Source: Rana temporaria
Taxonomy: Eukaryota > Chordata > Amphibia > Anura > Ranidae
Reading direction: 5' to 3'
NCBI RefSeq assembly: GCF_905171775.1
Contig: NC_053494.1
Coordinates: forward strand, 51,122,511-51,186,510
DNA: 64,000 bases
The translations under genes and the position numbers were made by a program. The first letter of the stretch is position 1. The number at the start of each line of letters is the position of its first letter. Below are positions 42,630-54,275 of this stretch, in pieces. The notes below the pieces were generated by a model. That model was not told the origin of the DNA, did not search any database, and saw only the letters and a program-made list of their open reading frames with translations.

Positions 42630-43832
42630 GAATGCCTTTTCCAAAATATTTATTTTGAAAATGGATGTACAAATACTTTTAAGAACCAGTCCTCTTAATA
42701 CTGAGCATTTATAAAACAGCTTGTAGCGAAGAATGACAGAAGCATGGCCATTCCTTAAAAATTACAAAGGTATACAATCATCTGACAAAGTAAAGCAACA
42801 CAAAATAAAAAAAATAACCTGTTTCCACATGTGTCCACCACAGTCCTACATTACTTCTGCATGTGGTCCAGCGGTGGCTCCTTAGATATAAATGTACATT
42901 CACAACTGATGGCTTTGCTCCTTCTATGGGAGGTTTGGTAGAGCCGATTTAGGAAAACTGGAGCTAAAGTGGAGCCGTTGTCCACAGCAACCAGCCATTG
43001 ATATTCCAACCTGGCTGGCTGCTATGCCCAAGAGTTCCCTTCCTATTCATTTCCTTTGCCCCAGTTTTCCTGGATCGGGAATCCCCACTGCTCGAAGTAT
43101 ACAGCTTTGTTTGAGAACTTTATGTAACAAAGAAAAACCTATACATGATATATTATTTTGTACAGCCCGCTCCAACTTAACATTTGGGGGGGAAGAAAAT
43201 AAAAAATTAACACCCGCCTGTATTTAACAGTCTTTGTAAAAAGAACATATGAAAGCCACGTTGGCCTAGAACCGATACAGCATTGTAGATGTGCCAGTTT
43301 TAAAAAGTATAAAATATTACATCTCCGTTCTTTCTTTTTTTTCTAGTTCATATAAAGCTACAACACAATAAAGGAAGAAAATCATTATATGTCTGTACAG
43401 GGTCCCTTTGTGTTTTTCATCCACAAGAGCCGCTATTTTAAATGCTTTGAAATGTGTTTGAACTTGAGGAAAATCAATATTCTCTTTGTAAAAAGCATAC
43501 CACTTAATGACAACAGGCAGAAATGTTCTGTAAACATGATTAGCTTCCATAGAGGCCAACAGCTTACCCCTTCAAAAGCCCATCACGTCTTGTAATTGCG
43601 TATAATCTACCCAGAGTCTTTGAGTTGTTCAGGAACGGTCAGCAGTGGCCAAGGTAGTATTGCAAGTCTATGTCTATAAAGGCTATGGATATCTCTGGTA
43701 TATGGCACATCTACCATAGTTAAACACAAATCATCCTTCACAGCTTAAAAGAACCTTCATAGCACAGCATGATCAGGTACCGTTGTTTTAGCTTAGAAAC
43801 AGACAGTTTCATTTACATAAATCTAAGCTTCC
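42630..43832 (-). other. trrap: trrap 3' UTR (predicted)
   Basis: From the stop codon at 43835-43833 the sequence runs without a repeat to an AATAAA on the minus strand at 42654-42649. A cleavage site about 15-20 bases further is expected. Open frames inside are short and unsupported. The poly(A) site is inferred from the signal alone. Confidence 0.6.
42649..42654 (-). terminator. trrap: Polyadenylation signal AATAAA, predicted for trrap
   Basis: Read as CAAAATAAATATTTTGG on the minus strand; it is the first canonical signal I noticed downstream of the trrap stop. Confidence 0.5.
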
Positions 43833-44117
43833 CTATAACCATGGGTGCCATGCAGGGTCCATACGACACAAATTGTCCAGGCTGTTGGCAGCAGCCACTA
43901 GTGTGTTGACTTTGCTCTCTCCGCCATCAAACTGGGCCAGGTTGTGCACTCGCGACATAATGGCTGTGACGGCTTTCTGGACCAGCGACACAAGCTGCTG
44001 GCTGTCCATGTTCTCAGGCTGCCCGGCTGGTGATAGCGGAGAGGAAGTGTCTTCTTGTGTTTTCTTGTGCCAGGCGATTATTTCATCTCGCAGAACAGTT
44101 TTTAGGATGCCGTCAAC
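43833..44117 (-). CDS. trrap: trrap last coding exon: FATC domain and stop
   Basis: This exon encodes 94 residues from VDGILKTVLRDEIIAWHKKT to the end DPAWHPWL and TAG. The final ~33 residues are the FATC domain, essential for fold and complex assembly in PIKK proteins; the HPWL end is characteristic of TRRAP. The preceding segment (QEDTSSPLSPAGQPENMDSQ) is a Ser/Pro linker and QLVSLVQKAVTAIMSRVHNL is helical. The acceptor is TTTCTTTTCATCAG on the minus strand, with a pyrimidine tract; the exon is phase 0. TRRAP is a nuclear, catalytically dead PIKK-family scaffold that links transcription activators such as MYC to SAGA and TIP60 acetyltransferase complexes. Confidence 0.95.
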   Translation of the reverse strand, partial: VDGILKTVLRDEIIAWHKKTQEDTSSPLSPAGQPENMDSQQLVSLVQKAVTAIMSRVHNLAQFDGGESKVNTLVAAANSLDNLCRMDPAWHPWL

Positions 44118-44257
44118 CTGATGAAAAGAAAAAAAGAAGAATGTATTATGAGTTTTTTGCAAGACAAGCCAATTTTTTTATAAATATTAAACTTGATAAA
44201 CGAGCAATGTCTTGATATACAAGTAGCCTCATGTCACAACCGACTAGAAAAGAGAAT

Positions 44258-44535
44258 GCCGCGTACACACGATCGGTAATTCAGACAAGAAAAACTATTT
44301 TTTTTCCGATTGAATTCCGTTGCATACACATGGTCACACAAAATTCCGACAGTCAAGAACGCGGTGACGTACAACACTACAACGAGCCGAGAAAAATTAA
44401 GTTCAATGATTCAGAGCATGCGTGTTTTTTTTGCGCGTCGGAATTTACTAATTTTGTGTGTCCAATCGCAGCTGATCACATGTAAACAAACTTGCTGGTT
44501 ATCGGCATTCCTTTCCTCACACACGGTCGGTGTGT
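44258..44535. mobile_element. TACACACG-family partial copy
   Basis: Opens GCCGCGTACACACGATCGGT. The right end is not clear; CTCACACACGGTCGGTGTGTGAG at about 44516 is a short hairpin near its end. Confidence 0.4.
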
Positions 44536-44629
44536 GAGGAAAGGAGAGCCGATGAGCGGCAAGGCTGACGGAGCACATTTACATTGATAATTAGAGCACT
44601 GATCTTCAGTTTCATGATAGTCAGTGCAG

Positions 44630-44892
44630 CCACATCAGTAAAGAAGAAAATAACTTATTTGCAAAAAATAAAAACTGAGATTTTTTTTTATTTGTGGTCT
44701 TTTTTCATTTGTTTAGCCAACAAAAAATAACATAGCAGTGATTAAATACAACCAAAAGAAAGCTTTATATGTCTCCAAAAGAATGATAACCATTTCATAT
44801 GGGTACAGAGTTGCATAACCACCCAATAGTCAAAGTGTAACAGATCTGAAAGCTGAAAATTGGTCTGGGCAGGAAGGGGGTGAAGTGCCCAG
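44630..44892. mobile_element. TTAA-family 3' fragment
   Basis: AAATACAACCAAAAGAAAGC at about 44745 and GCTGAAAATTGGTCTGGGCA at about 44852 match the copy at 216-487. Confidence 0.6.
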
Positions 44893-45587
44893 TATTGTGT
44901 GATTGGAGTGTGATTGGACACAGCTGATCACATGGTAAAGGGCCGCTGTGATTAGCCCTTTACCTCGATCTATGATCAGCTTTGTCCAAAGGACACAGCC
45001 GTCACGGGTTGCGCAGTAGGTGTGTTCTGGGAGGATGTCCATAGTCATCTTCCTAGTTGTAGTCAATATTTGCATAGTAGAAGTGATCAGTTCTCAGTTC
45101 TTAGGGTGCTAGAGGGCACTGAGGGGTGCTTTACAATGCCACAGCAGTTGCCTGTAGATAAAATGGGCTCAGATCTGTTATGCACAATAACTCTGTAATT
45201 CTCCATCAGGAGATTGAAAATGACATAGTGCTTTTGGAAAGCAGCAACCATGATTTTGGCAGAAAATATAAGCAGTTGGTAGGACTAGGTGGTTCTGTGA
45301 ATTGGACGAAACCAAATTATATACAAGCCGAATCCTTCAGCAAGCCTCATTCCAGCAGATGGGAGTCTTTAGCTGGCGGAAATTAAATCACATCCAATCG
45401 CTACATTTAATATTCTTCCTTTTAATAAAAATTAATTCAACAAGAAATAAGAAACCACCGTATAATGCTGACAGATGAAGTTGTCTGTGGCAATCTGCTT
45501 TAATTGAAAAAAATCGACTGCTGATATATAGCAGAATATAGTTTGTGCTCTTTAGAGGAGCTCTGGGATACTGTAGAATTAGGATTA

Positions 45588-46881
45588 TTAACCTCTTCCA
45601 TACAGGGCTTTTATACACACCTCCATACCAGGCCTATTCTGGCACTTCTCTCCTACATGTACAAATCATAATTTTTTTGCTAGAAAATTATGCAGAACCC
45701 CCAAACATTATATATGTTTTTTTAGCAGACACCCTAGGGAATAAAACGACGGTCATTGAAACCTTTTATTTTGCACGGTATTTGCGCAATAATTTTTCAA
45801 ATGCCTTTTTTTGGGAAAAAAATTGTTTCATGAATTAAAAAAAATAACAAAACAGTAAAGTTAGCCCAATTTTTTTGTAAAATATGAAATATTATGTTAC
45901 ACCAAGTAAATAGATACCTAACATGTCACGCTTTAAAATTGCGCACACTCATGGAATGGCGCCAAACTTCGGTACTTAAAAATCTCCATAGGCAACGCTT
46001 TGAAATTTTTTACAGGTTACCAGTTTAGATTTACAGAGGAGATCTAGTGCTAGAATTGTTGCTGGCACTCTAAAGCACGCGGCGATACCTCACATATGTG
46101 GTTTAAACGGCGTTTACATATGTCGGCGGGACTTGCGTGTGCGTTCGCTTCTGCGCGCAAGCTACTGGGGACAGGGGCGTTAAAAAAAAATTGTATTTCT
46201 TTTTTTTTTTTTTTACATATTTATTTCTTTTTTTACACTTTTTTATTTTATTTTTTTATTATCACTTTTATTCCTATTACAAGGAATGTAAACATCCCTA
46301 GTAATAGGAATATGTGTGACAGGTACTCTTTATGGAGAGATGCGGGGTCAATAAGACCCCACATCTCTCCTCCAGGCCTGAAAGCATGAAATCGGTGAAA
46401 AAAAATTCACCGATCTCATGTTTACTGTTGCTTAGCAGCCGCAATCGCGGCTTTGTTTACTTACGGGGACCCGGGCGTGACGTCATCACATCGCGCCCGG
46501 GTCCTCCGACGGTCATAGAGATGACTGGTGACCATCTGGTCACCAGTCATCTCTATGCTTCCTGCGAGCGCCGGACGATTCCTTCTCCGGGCCCCCGATG
46601 GCACGGGAGAGCCCGGAGAAGCACCGGATGGCGGCGGGAGGGGGGGATGTCCCCTCCCGCCGCCTGTAAGAACGATCTAGCGGCGGAACCGCCGCTATGA
46701 TCGTTCTTACGTTGTGCAGAATCGCCGGCACAAGAGAAGGATATCTGAATGATGCCTCTAGCTGCAGGCATCATTCAGATATCCCCCCCACAAAGCCCAG
46801 GACGTCATATGACGTCCACTCTGAACGGCAGAGGTTCTTTGTGGACGTCATTTTACTATGGGCCGGTAGGGAAGTGGTTAA
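45588..46881. mobile_element. TTAA-flanked multi-hairpin element (copy B)
   Basis: TTAA lies at 45588-45591 and 46878-46881. The left end is CCTCTTCCATACAGGG and the right end GGGAAGTGG. Three strong hairpins sit in the right half: 46514-46557 (21-bp perfect arms, loop TC), 46670-46711 (AAGAACGATCTAGCGGCGG with its mirror) and 46740-46783 (GATATCTGAATGATGCCTC with its mirror). The left 500 bp match copy A closely. Confidence 0.7.
46514..46557. repeat. Perfect 21-bp hairpin
   Basis: CATAGAGATGACTGGTGACCA and its exact reverse complement, separated by TC. A decayed version is at about 24258-24301 in copy A. Confidence 0.9.
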
Positions 46882-47332
46882 AGGATAACTCTGGTATAGC
46901 TTCTAACATCAGATTTGAATTGGATGGCTGTCACCACTTTTGGAAGCAAGGCATGAAAATGATCAGATCTAAACTAGACAAGCAGAATAAAAAGGGTTGT
47001 TTTGGCTTTTTCTGGTTTAAGGTCACCGAGTCATTGAGAACTAAGCTGTGTCTGTGCCCAGGCAGGATAAGGACGTTGAGAGATCTCTAAGACCTGACAG
47101 AGGCTCTAACCATTCCCCCCCCAAAAAAAAAAAAAAGTTTAGTGCATGCTTAACTCTTTCACTGCTGAGGGGAAAGCTTTTGTAACCAGGATGATTTTTT
47201 TTTTCCAGACTACAAAGTTCTTGGGTATTATGTAGGAGGGGACTTCTGTGCCCATTTGCAGTAAAGGGGCAAGGATTTTTTTTTAAGCAGAAAAAAAAAA
47301 GAATTTGGTTGGCCACACATCTAAAACATTAG

Positions 47333-47494
47333 CTTTATTGTAAAGTCTTCAATAAAATGCATCTCCACAACAAGACATGGAATACAGTGTCCACAGCCAA
47401 CGCGTTTCACACTTATCATAGCCAACGTTGGCTGTGGATGCTGTATTCCCCCGTCTTGTTGTGATGCATTTCATTGAAGACTTTACAATAAAAG
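47333..47494. repeat. Palindromic element, ~75-bp arms
   Basis: CTTTATTGTAAAGTCTTCAA and CACAACAAGACATGGAATAC pair with GTATTCCCCCGTCTTGTTGT and TTGAAGACTTTACAATAAAG; centre near 47413. Confidence 0.7.
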
Positions 47495-47857
47495 GTGATG
47501 TTTTAATATGTGTGACTGGCCAAATTATTTTTCCTACATGAAGACTGCTGCGAACAGGGCCAGCGCCACACATTGTGTCAGTGGAGGTGGACCGACCTAA
47601 AGCAGCATTTTGTTCTTTTTGTGTTCATTTGGGGATTTAAAAAAAAAAAAAAAATATTAATGCAATGCTGCTTTGTCAAATAATCACTGTCAAACTAAAA
47701 AGGACCACTGACTGGGCGTTTACACGTTTAATACCAAATGCCTTTCATTGTAACTACTGCTGCTTTGGCAGACAATGTGAAAAGTGCATAAAGAATGCAA
47801 CAAGTGTATGCAAGATCCTATAGGCATGGGTGCCCATACATGTACAAACACATATGC

Positions 47858-48016
47858 CGGGGATATGCAATTAGCGGACCTCCAGATGTTGCAGAACTAC
47901 AAATCCCATGAGGCATAGCAAGACTCTGACAGCCACAAGCATAACACTCAGAGGCAGAAGCATGATGGGACTTGTAGTTTTGCAACAGCTGGAGGTCCGC
48001 TAATTGCATATCCCTG
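47858..48016. mobile_element. Small hAT-type palindromic MITE, 159 bp, 8-bp target duplication
   Basis: The ends CGGGGATATGCAATTAGCGG and CCGCTAATTGCATATCCCTG are inverted repeats. ACATATGC flanks both sides (47850-47857, 48017-48024). The interior includes AGAACTACAAATCCCATGAG, a sequence often seen in vertebrate hAT MITEs. Confidence 0.85.
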
Positions 48017-48081
48017 ACATATGCAATAACACCGATCCTGATGCAGAGTTAGTGCATTTTAATGGGTCAAAGTATAATGAA

Positions 48082-48912
48082 TACTGTATTTTTCGCTCCA
48101 TAAGACGCACTCCACCCCCCCCCCCCTCAAAAAACGGGGGGAATTGTGTGTGCGTCTTATGGAGAGAATACTGACCAGGAGAGCCACTGAAAGGGCATAG
48201 TTTTGGCGGCAGAACGATGCCCTTTGCGTCACTCTGCTCCAGCTAAATCCTGTTTCTCCTCTACCTTCAGCTGCTACAGGAAGAGAAACAAAAGGGTATT
48301 GTTCTTTATTTAACCCACACAGGATCGGCATTGATATGTAAATCACGCGGGCATTGTTACGTTAATTACGCCCGAAAACCTCTGCATGCCACTCACCTAG
48401 AAGGTGTGAACAGCATACAGGTGAGTATAGGGGGCATGTAGAGGGGATCAAAGAAGGGGGTTTGAGGTGCAGGTGAGCAGAGGCGCGCAGAGTTGAATGG
48501 GAAGGAGGGGTTGGATTGCAGAGGTTAGCAGAGTAGGGGTTTGGGGGATAAGGGTTAACAGATGAGTTAGAGGGGCAATGTTGTACTGAGAGGGAGATAA
48601 GAATGCAGAGATTAGTAGAGAGATGGGGGGGTTACTGTAAACACACCATTTACATCACTGGTCAGTGTAAATGTCTCAATATGCAAAAACTTCTGTTGTG
48701 TTGAGGTCATGTAAATGTCCCAGTTACATTGGGGATCAGTGTAGGGTGCCCCCCTTACATTGGTTATCAGTGTAGAAATATTATTCTGTTAAATTTTATT
48801 AAATATTTTAGTACACCATTTGGTTGAGGAATTTTTTTTCCCATATTTTCCTCCTCTAAAATCTAGGTGCGTCTTATGGTCAGGTGCGTCTTATGGAGCG
48901 AAAAATAAGGTA
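48082..48912. mobile_element. Palindromic-ended element, CGCTCCATAAGACGCAC type
   Basis: The left TACTGTATTTTTCGCTCCAT and right ATGGAGCGAAAAATAAGGTA are inverted repeats. The GTGCGTCTTATGG motif occurs several times near both ends. The 830-bp body has no coding capacity. Confidence 0.75.
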
Positions 48913-49491
48913 TATTGTAGTACTTCAAGCCCTACAAATATGAAACAAAATGGGTAGGCAAAGTACATTTGGAAGCGTTTCAATTCTCTAAACAGGAACC
49001 GCAACCTACATCAGAAAATGTACTTTGGATTCTAAAACTCCCAGGCCTTGACAAGGTTATGCTCACACTATTGCACGCAACAGTTTTCTCATTCAAGAAC
49101 TAGCAGGCATTTTTAAGACTCGCAGACTACATCTTAAAGATAATTTTGCATTCGAAGACGGGGAGAAGAGAGGTCAATGCATGTTCAGAATCTTCAGCAT
49201 GTCTTTGTTCAAAGTCTAAATATGAACAGACATACACGCACGCTCGGAACAAAAAATAGTAGCAAAAACGGACCCATTCACTGAAAGGACATTTTTTCGA
49301 CTGGATGGAGCTGGTGTGCATGTACTGTGCTATTGTAGTGCCGTCATGTGACATGATTTTCACACCAATGCACCCACCACCAGAATGATGAAAGTAAAAA
49401 AAAAACAAAAAAAACAAAACAATTATCTCCAGCCCAAGATTCTATATTACTTGTCGTATTTACATTTACAATTGTGGCCTCATAAACATAC

Positions 49492-49686
49492 CTTAAAATT
49501 GGGCTGGGCAAAGCAGCGAGCCACAGCAATCATGGAAGCAGTCAGTGGTCCCGACACGCCAATTGTAGTGAGAAACTCAGAAATGTTTGGGGTTAGTCTA
49601 AATGGGACAGGGCGGTTGGCGTCCAGATCTCCTGAAGCATCATTAATATCAAACCGAAAGTAGGCCACATTTAGCTTGCCGGTATC
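49492..49686 (-). CDS. trrap: trrap coding exon (fourth seen)
   Basis: It encodes 65 residues, DTGKLNVAYFRFDIND to FAQPNFK, phase 0 on both sides (acceptor CTTTTCTTTAG, donor AAG|GTATG). This is the part of the PIKK-like domain where active kinases carry the metal-binding DFG. Here VAYFRFDIND lies in its place, as expected for the pseudokinase. ASMIAVARCFAQPNF is helical and leads to the FATC region. Confidence 0.95.
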
Positions 49687-50089
49687 CTAAAGAAAAGGTA
49701 AATATTTAAAAGAAAATTAAACATCTGAATTAAATGCTGCAATAACTACTTACAGTGAAGAGAGGTAGCTGAAAATAAAAATATACAAAAATGTATTACT
49801 AAAAAAAAAAAAAAATTGTACGGTATATAAATGCCAACAAACTTCACGTATTTGCTTTCCTTTTAGCTTTTATTTTTAGATCTATTCGAGAAGTTAAAAA
49901 ACAAAACCTTATTATGCAGCCAGAAATCTTGTATTATTTCAAACCATGATATCAGAAAGTGTTGCAAGCTACAGAACACCTACCCCCTTATGTTATGGAG
50001 AAAAAAAACAAAGAAAGGAAAACGAATGAAGACACCATATCCAATGGCTGCCTTGCTGCATAATATATTTTTGTTTATAGGTTTAGATA

Positions 50090-50748
50090 TACACTATATT
50101 GCCAAAAGTTTTAGGACACCTGCCTTTACAAGCACATGAAATTTAATTGCATCCCAGTCTTAGTTTGTAGGATCAATATATCCCTTTGCAGCTATAACAG
50201 CTTCAACTCTTCTGGGAAGGCTGTCCACAAGGTTTAGGAGTGTGTCTATGGGAAGGTTTGACCATTTTTCCAGAAGCACATTTGTGGGGGTCACACTCTG
50301 CTCTTATTCATCCCAAAGGTGTTCCTACGGGTTGAGGTCAGGCCCAGTCAAGTTCCTCCACCCCAAACTTACTCATCCATGTCTTTATGGACCTCGTTTT
50401 GTGCACTGGTGCGCAGTCATGTTGGACCAGGAAGGGGCCATCCCCAAACTGTTCCCACAAAGTTGGGAGCATGCAATTGTCCAAAATGTCTTGGTAAGTT
50501 TCCTTCACTGGAATTAAGGGGGCCAAGCCCAACCCCTGAAAAACAACCTGCACTTCTGGAAGAATGGTCAAACATTCCCATAGACACACTCCTAAACCTT
50601 GTGGGCAGCCTTCCCAGAGTTGAAGCTGTTATAACTGTAAAAGGGTGGGCCAACTCAAAACTGAACCCTACAGACTAAGACTGGGATGCCATTAAAGTTC
50701 ATGTGCTTCTAAAAGCAGGTGCCCCAATACTTTTGGTAATAAAGTGCA
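50090..50748 (-). mobile_element. Tc1/mariner relic with transposase fragment
   Basis: The ends TACACTATATTGCCAAAAGT and ACCAAAAGTATTGGGGCACC (complement of the right end) form terminal repeats. Longer inner inverted arms (GGTTTAGGAGTGTGTCTATG with CATAGACACACTCCTAAACC) lie at 50230-50270 and 50578-50602. On the minus strand at 50589-50338 the frame shows YQDILDNCMLPTLWEQFGDG and VQHDCAPVHKTRSI, the region around the second catalytic Asp of Tc1-type transposases, then EELDWA and a stop where DLNPIEHLWDE would follow. Transposition function is lost. Confidence 0.8.
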
Positions 50749-52697
50749 CTTTAATGCATAACTTAGCAGGTTTGCTAAAAACTAGAAATAAATATGGTTG
50801 AAAAATCATGCAATATTGAAGAATAATCAAAACAATCATGCACAGATGTTGGCTACCCGCCAAGTTCCATTTTTTTTACCTTATACACAAGCATTCCTTA
50901 TACCAGGTCTGGATGTATGGATGTAGGGATGTATGGATGTAGGGATGTAGGGAATGCACGAAAGCTTTGTTCATATCTCCCTCCATTTATTAATTTCAGG
51001 ACTAAACACAATGAAAACTGGAGCAGCTATGCACAGCAATCAAAGCTTAAGAAGCTCATTAGTTGTAACGCACACAGCTGCTCCAGATTTGGTCTGCTCC
51101 AATTAACGATACATTACCAAATTATTGTTTTTAGGCAAGAAAATATGAAAAATTTTCTGTTATTTTTGGATAACCACATCCAGACAGCAGGAGGAGCTTC
51201 GTGCTCCTCTTCACGTTTTCCAGTTTCTCCTTCTGTTTACAGATCTCAATAGCTCAAGGAGAAATTTATACACACACACATAAGTTAATGAATCAGAAGT
51301 TCATCACCCCCCTCCCTTTCCCTTATGTTCAGCTTGTTTTGAAACTCTAGAACAAGCAGAGCACAGTTTAAATTATTGAAGGAAAAGGAGCACGGCCCTG
51401 CAATTTAGGACTTTCATTTTATTTGAGTAACTTTGCAGTGTACAGCAGATAGTATAGTCCACTCCTTATTTAAATGGGGAGCCTAATCATGGCTACTTGC
51501 CAACATAAGGCTTTGGATTCCTTGGTGACAGGCTATCGTGTAAAGAACATACTTGTGTGTAGTGGAGCATGAATTTCATTATACTGTACACCTTTGATGG
51601 AAATAGGACTATCATTTCCCAGCTGTCTTTTTCTTCCAAAGATTAGAAAATAAAACTGAAATATAAGATCCCTTTTTATATATAGGATTTCATAGTCTAC
51701 ATTGGTTGTTCTTTAGAGAGACTAAGCAGGGCATGAGGTGAAATTACTGGACAGAAATTGGGATATTTGTTATCCACTTAAGTAATAGTGGGGCCCGATT
51801 TATGTAATTGGCCACTGGAAGCAAACCGAGGCAAGAAATGAGAGTCAATCATTTTTTTCCTGCTAAATTGCTTCACAGGAAGCTCACTTCCTACTAATAT
51901 AACCTTGGTTTAAAAGCTGAACTCCAGCTTTTTTAAAAAGCGACTACCCTATTAAGTTATGAGCTTCATTAAAACAAATATATTTTTACACAAAGCTAGC
52001 ATGAGTACTTCAATGCATCTGTCAATCATGATCTACTACATTACACAGTGCTGTTAGTTATGCCTGATCCACATGGGTGTAGTTAAGCGTACGCCCGTGC
52101 GAAGGTCTGTCTTTGCCCACATGTGATGCAAAGGTGTTCCCTGCATCTGTGTGCAGGCTGCCTCATTCAGGTCTATTAGGACGCAGAGGCTGCACGTACA
52201 CAGCCACTTGTTCCAATTTGACAGCTGCACAGAGGCGGGTCCCTGAATGCAAACAATGGGTGGATTTGGTAATGTATTGGCGCCCATGACGGCTATGGTG
52301 GGTGTCGGCACAAACATGTTTCTTGGCCTCTTCAATGAATGAAAACAGACATGACAAGCGTCCCATGACTTCTGGTTTCAGGAGTAGTTATTCCTTGGCT
52401 GCTGTGGACAGCGAATCGCCATGAGAGCAATAATTCTATGACTCTTTTACAGTTAACCAAATTGATCACCTGTAAAAGACTTTTAAAGCTTTACCTATAG
52501 ACAGTTTTTTTGTATCAGCGTTTATTACCGTTTCACAGCCACAAGAAATTTTAAGGCCTAACATATTCAGCATCCATTTACTCAAGGTAACCGCACCATT
52601 TACATTTTACCAAAAAATGGGTAACATTATGTGTTTATGTGCACTAAAATTAAAGCGGAGTTCTACCCACATTTTTCACTTTCAACCTTGCAGCACT

Positions 52698-52865
52698 TAC
52701 CGAATTTATCGGCGTATATAACACGCACAGGCGTATAACACGCACCCTAACTTTAAGAGGGAAGTTTCAGGAAAAAAACTTTCCACAGCCCCCCGCCTAT
52801 AAGGCACAGTTTACCCTCTATTTTCAGGGTAAAAAAGTGAGCATTATACACCAAAAAATACAGTA
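52698..52865. mobile_element. Short TACCG..TTTATCGGCG element
   Basis: TACCGAATTTATCGGCGTAT at the left, and AAAAAATACAGTA at the right. It is shorter than the copies at 9334 and 24912 and lacks the hairpin and cargo. Confidence 0.6.
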
Positions 52866-54071
52866 TTTCTATTCTGAAGATGAATTGGCAATTTTTTCTA
52901 AAAGGTTAATTTACTTTATTTATGCAGCAATATCTTGTTACTTTCTCCTTTTGCGGCCGCCGCACCTTACGTCATTTTCGTCTTTGCATTGGCTCCTGGG
53001 AGATGAGTGTCATTGATCCCAGGAGTCAATGGGCATCGCCAGGTTGTAGCATCCAGCTACTTTCAAATGACGCGATGCAAGGTGGCGCCAAGCACCATTT
53101 AAAACAAAGGGTATCCAGGCATTTGTTGCCTTTATTACCTAGCTTTTTATATGAGGAGTGATCGCGGTGTTAGGGGGCCAGAGTATAGCACGGCGGCGTT
53201 ATTTATTTACAAATTGCAGGCAGTAAGCATCTCAGCTTCATTTATTGAGCATGGAGAACAGCAAGGAGCAAGAGGGGGAGAAGAGGTTTCTATAGCAAAG
53301 GGTCGGCAACTTCCTCCGACGCCACCGCTATGGGACTCCCTTGCATGTGCACGATCAGCAGGTGCATGCTGGGTAGCCAGCATGCAAGGAATCCCAGAAG
53401 TAGGACACTGTGGCTTCAGATGCCCACACTGGAGATGGTTGCGCTGTTCAGGAACTGCACAAAGTAAACTATGCAGCAGCAACACAAAACTGGGGATAGT
53501 TTACAGGATACTTTTTTTCAAATGCACGAGGTCTGACTATTCTACAAGTATTTATAGCTTTAAAAAAAAAAAATATTTGGGGTGGGGGGCGCTAGGGAAT
53601 CCAGAACCATGCAAGCGTGTTAATGTGAAAGCCCTGCTAAGAAAATTCACAAACATGTAACCCTACCTGAACAGAAAACTATTTAAGGAGGCTTAAAAAG
53701 TGACAGTTGGCAGGATTCTTCTCTGGGATTCCCGAGATAAACTAGCTTGTAATTCACAATCACTGATCCTTTAACAAGATATGGAATTTTGCCAGAGCAT
53801 TTTCCTGTCGCTGTAACAACAATATAGTGAACTACTGCGCTTTCTGCTTCTTCAGTATGCGGTTAGAACATTGGGATAAATGGTTAAGCTGAAATGTTGT
53901 CTAAGAAAAACACAAACATAAGAATCTAACTGTGGAGCGAGTAGACGAGCAGCTGGAACAGGAACAGTTAAGTCCGCTGTGCAATTATAGGAGGATTTGT
54001 ACAGTTATGTTCAGCATGAGTGGTTTGATCAACAGCAGAAGATTTTCTGCTTCTTCAAATACTCCACACAC

Positions 54072-54275
54072 CTGTGCAATCTGAAGCATCTCTGGATTCA
54101 GCCTGTTCAAATGAAAGACAAATTCGGCAAAGCCGATCAAAGCTAGCTGGATGGTAAACATCTTTCTGAAGGTCCAGTAGTCTGTGGCGTTGGGGAACGT
54201 GTGTAAAGCCCACTCCTTCAGCATGCTTCGTGGCACCATGTTACTCTGCACCTCTTTCAGGACGTCACGCAGAAC
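54072..54275 (-). CDS. trrap: trrap coding exon (third seen)
   Basis: It encodes 68 residues, VLRDVLKEVQSNMVPRSMLK to PEMLQIAQ, phase 0 at both ends (acceptor TTTTATTTGCTGCAG, donor CAG|GTGTGT). It covers part of the pseudokinase C-lobe; FAEFVFHLNRLNPEML replaces the catalytic loop of active PIKK enzymes. Family match is unambiguous. Confidence 0.95.

Larger units (their letters stand above)
44118..49491 (-). other. trrap: trrap intron (last)
   Basis: GT donor GTATG at 49491 and AG acceptor at 44118. It holds TACACACG-family and TTAA-family elements, two palindromes and a small hAT-type element, listed separately. No other exon-like segment was seen. Confidence 0.85.
49687..54071 (-). other. 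trrap: trrap intron
   Basis: GTGTG donor at 54071 and TTTAG acceptor at 49687. It contains a Tc1-type relic at 50090 and a short TACCG-type element at 52698. 50750-52697 and 52866-54071 show no gene. 50913-50950 is a short (ATGGATGTAGGG) tandem. Open frames at 52922-53660 have no family resemblance. Confidence 0.8.

Noticed and set aside
43317..43559. 80-codon minus-strand frame in the trrap 3' UTR.
   Set aside because: Not joined in frame to trrap, no acceptor and no resemblance to a protein.
52922..53660. Overlapping plus-strand frames of 79 and 169 codons in a trrap intron.
   Set aside because: No domain, wrong strand for trrap, biased to Cys/Ser/Gly with a run of Lys; no splice evidence.
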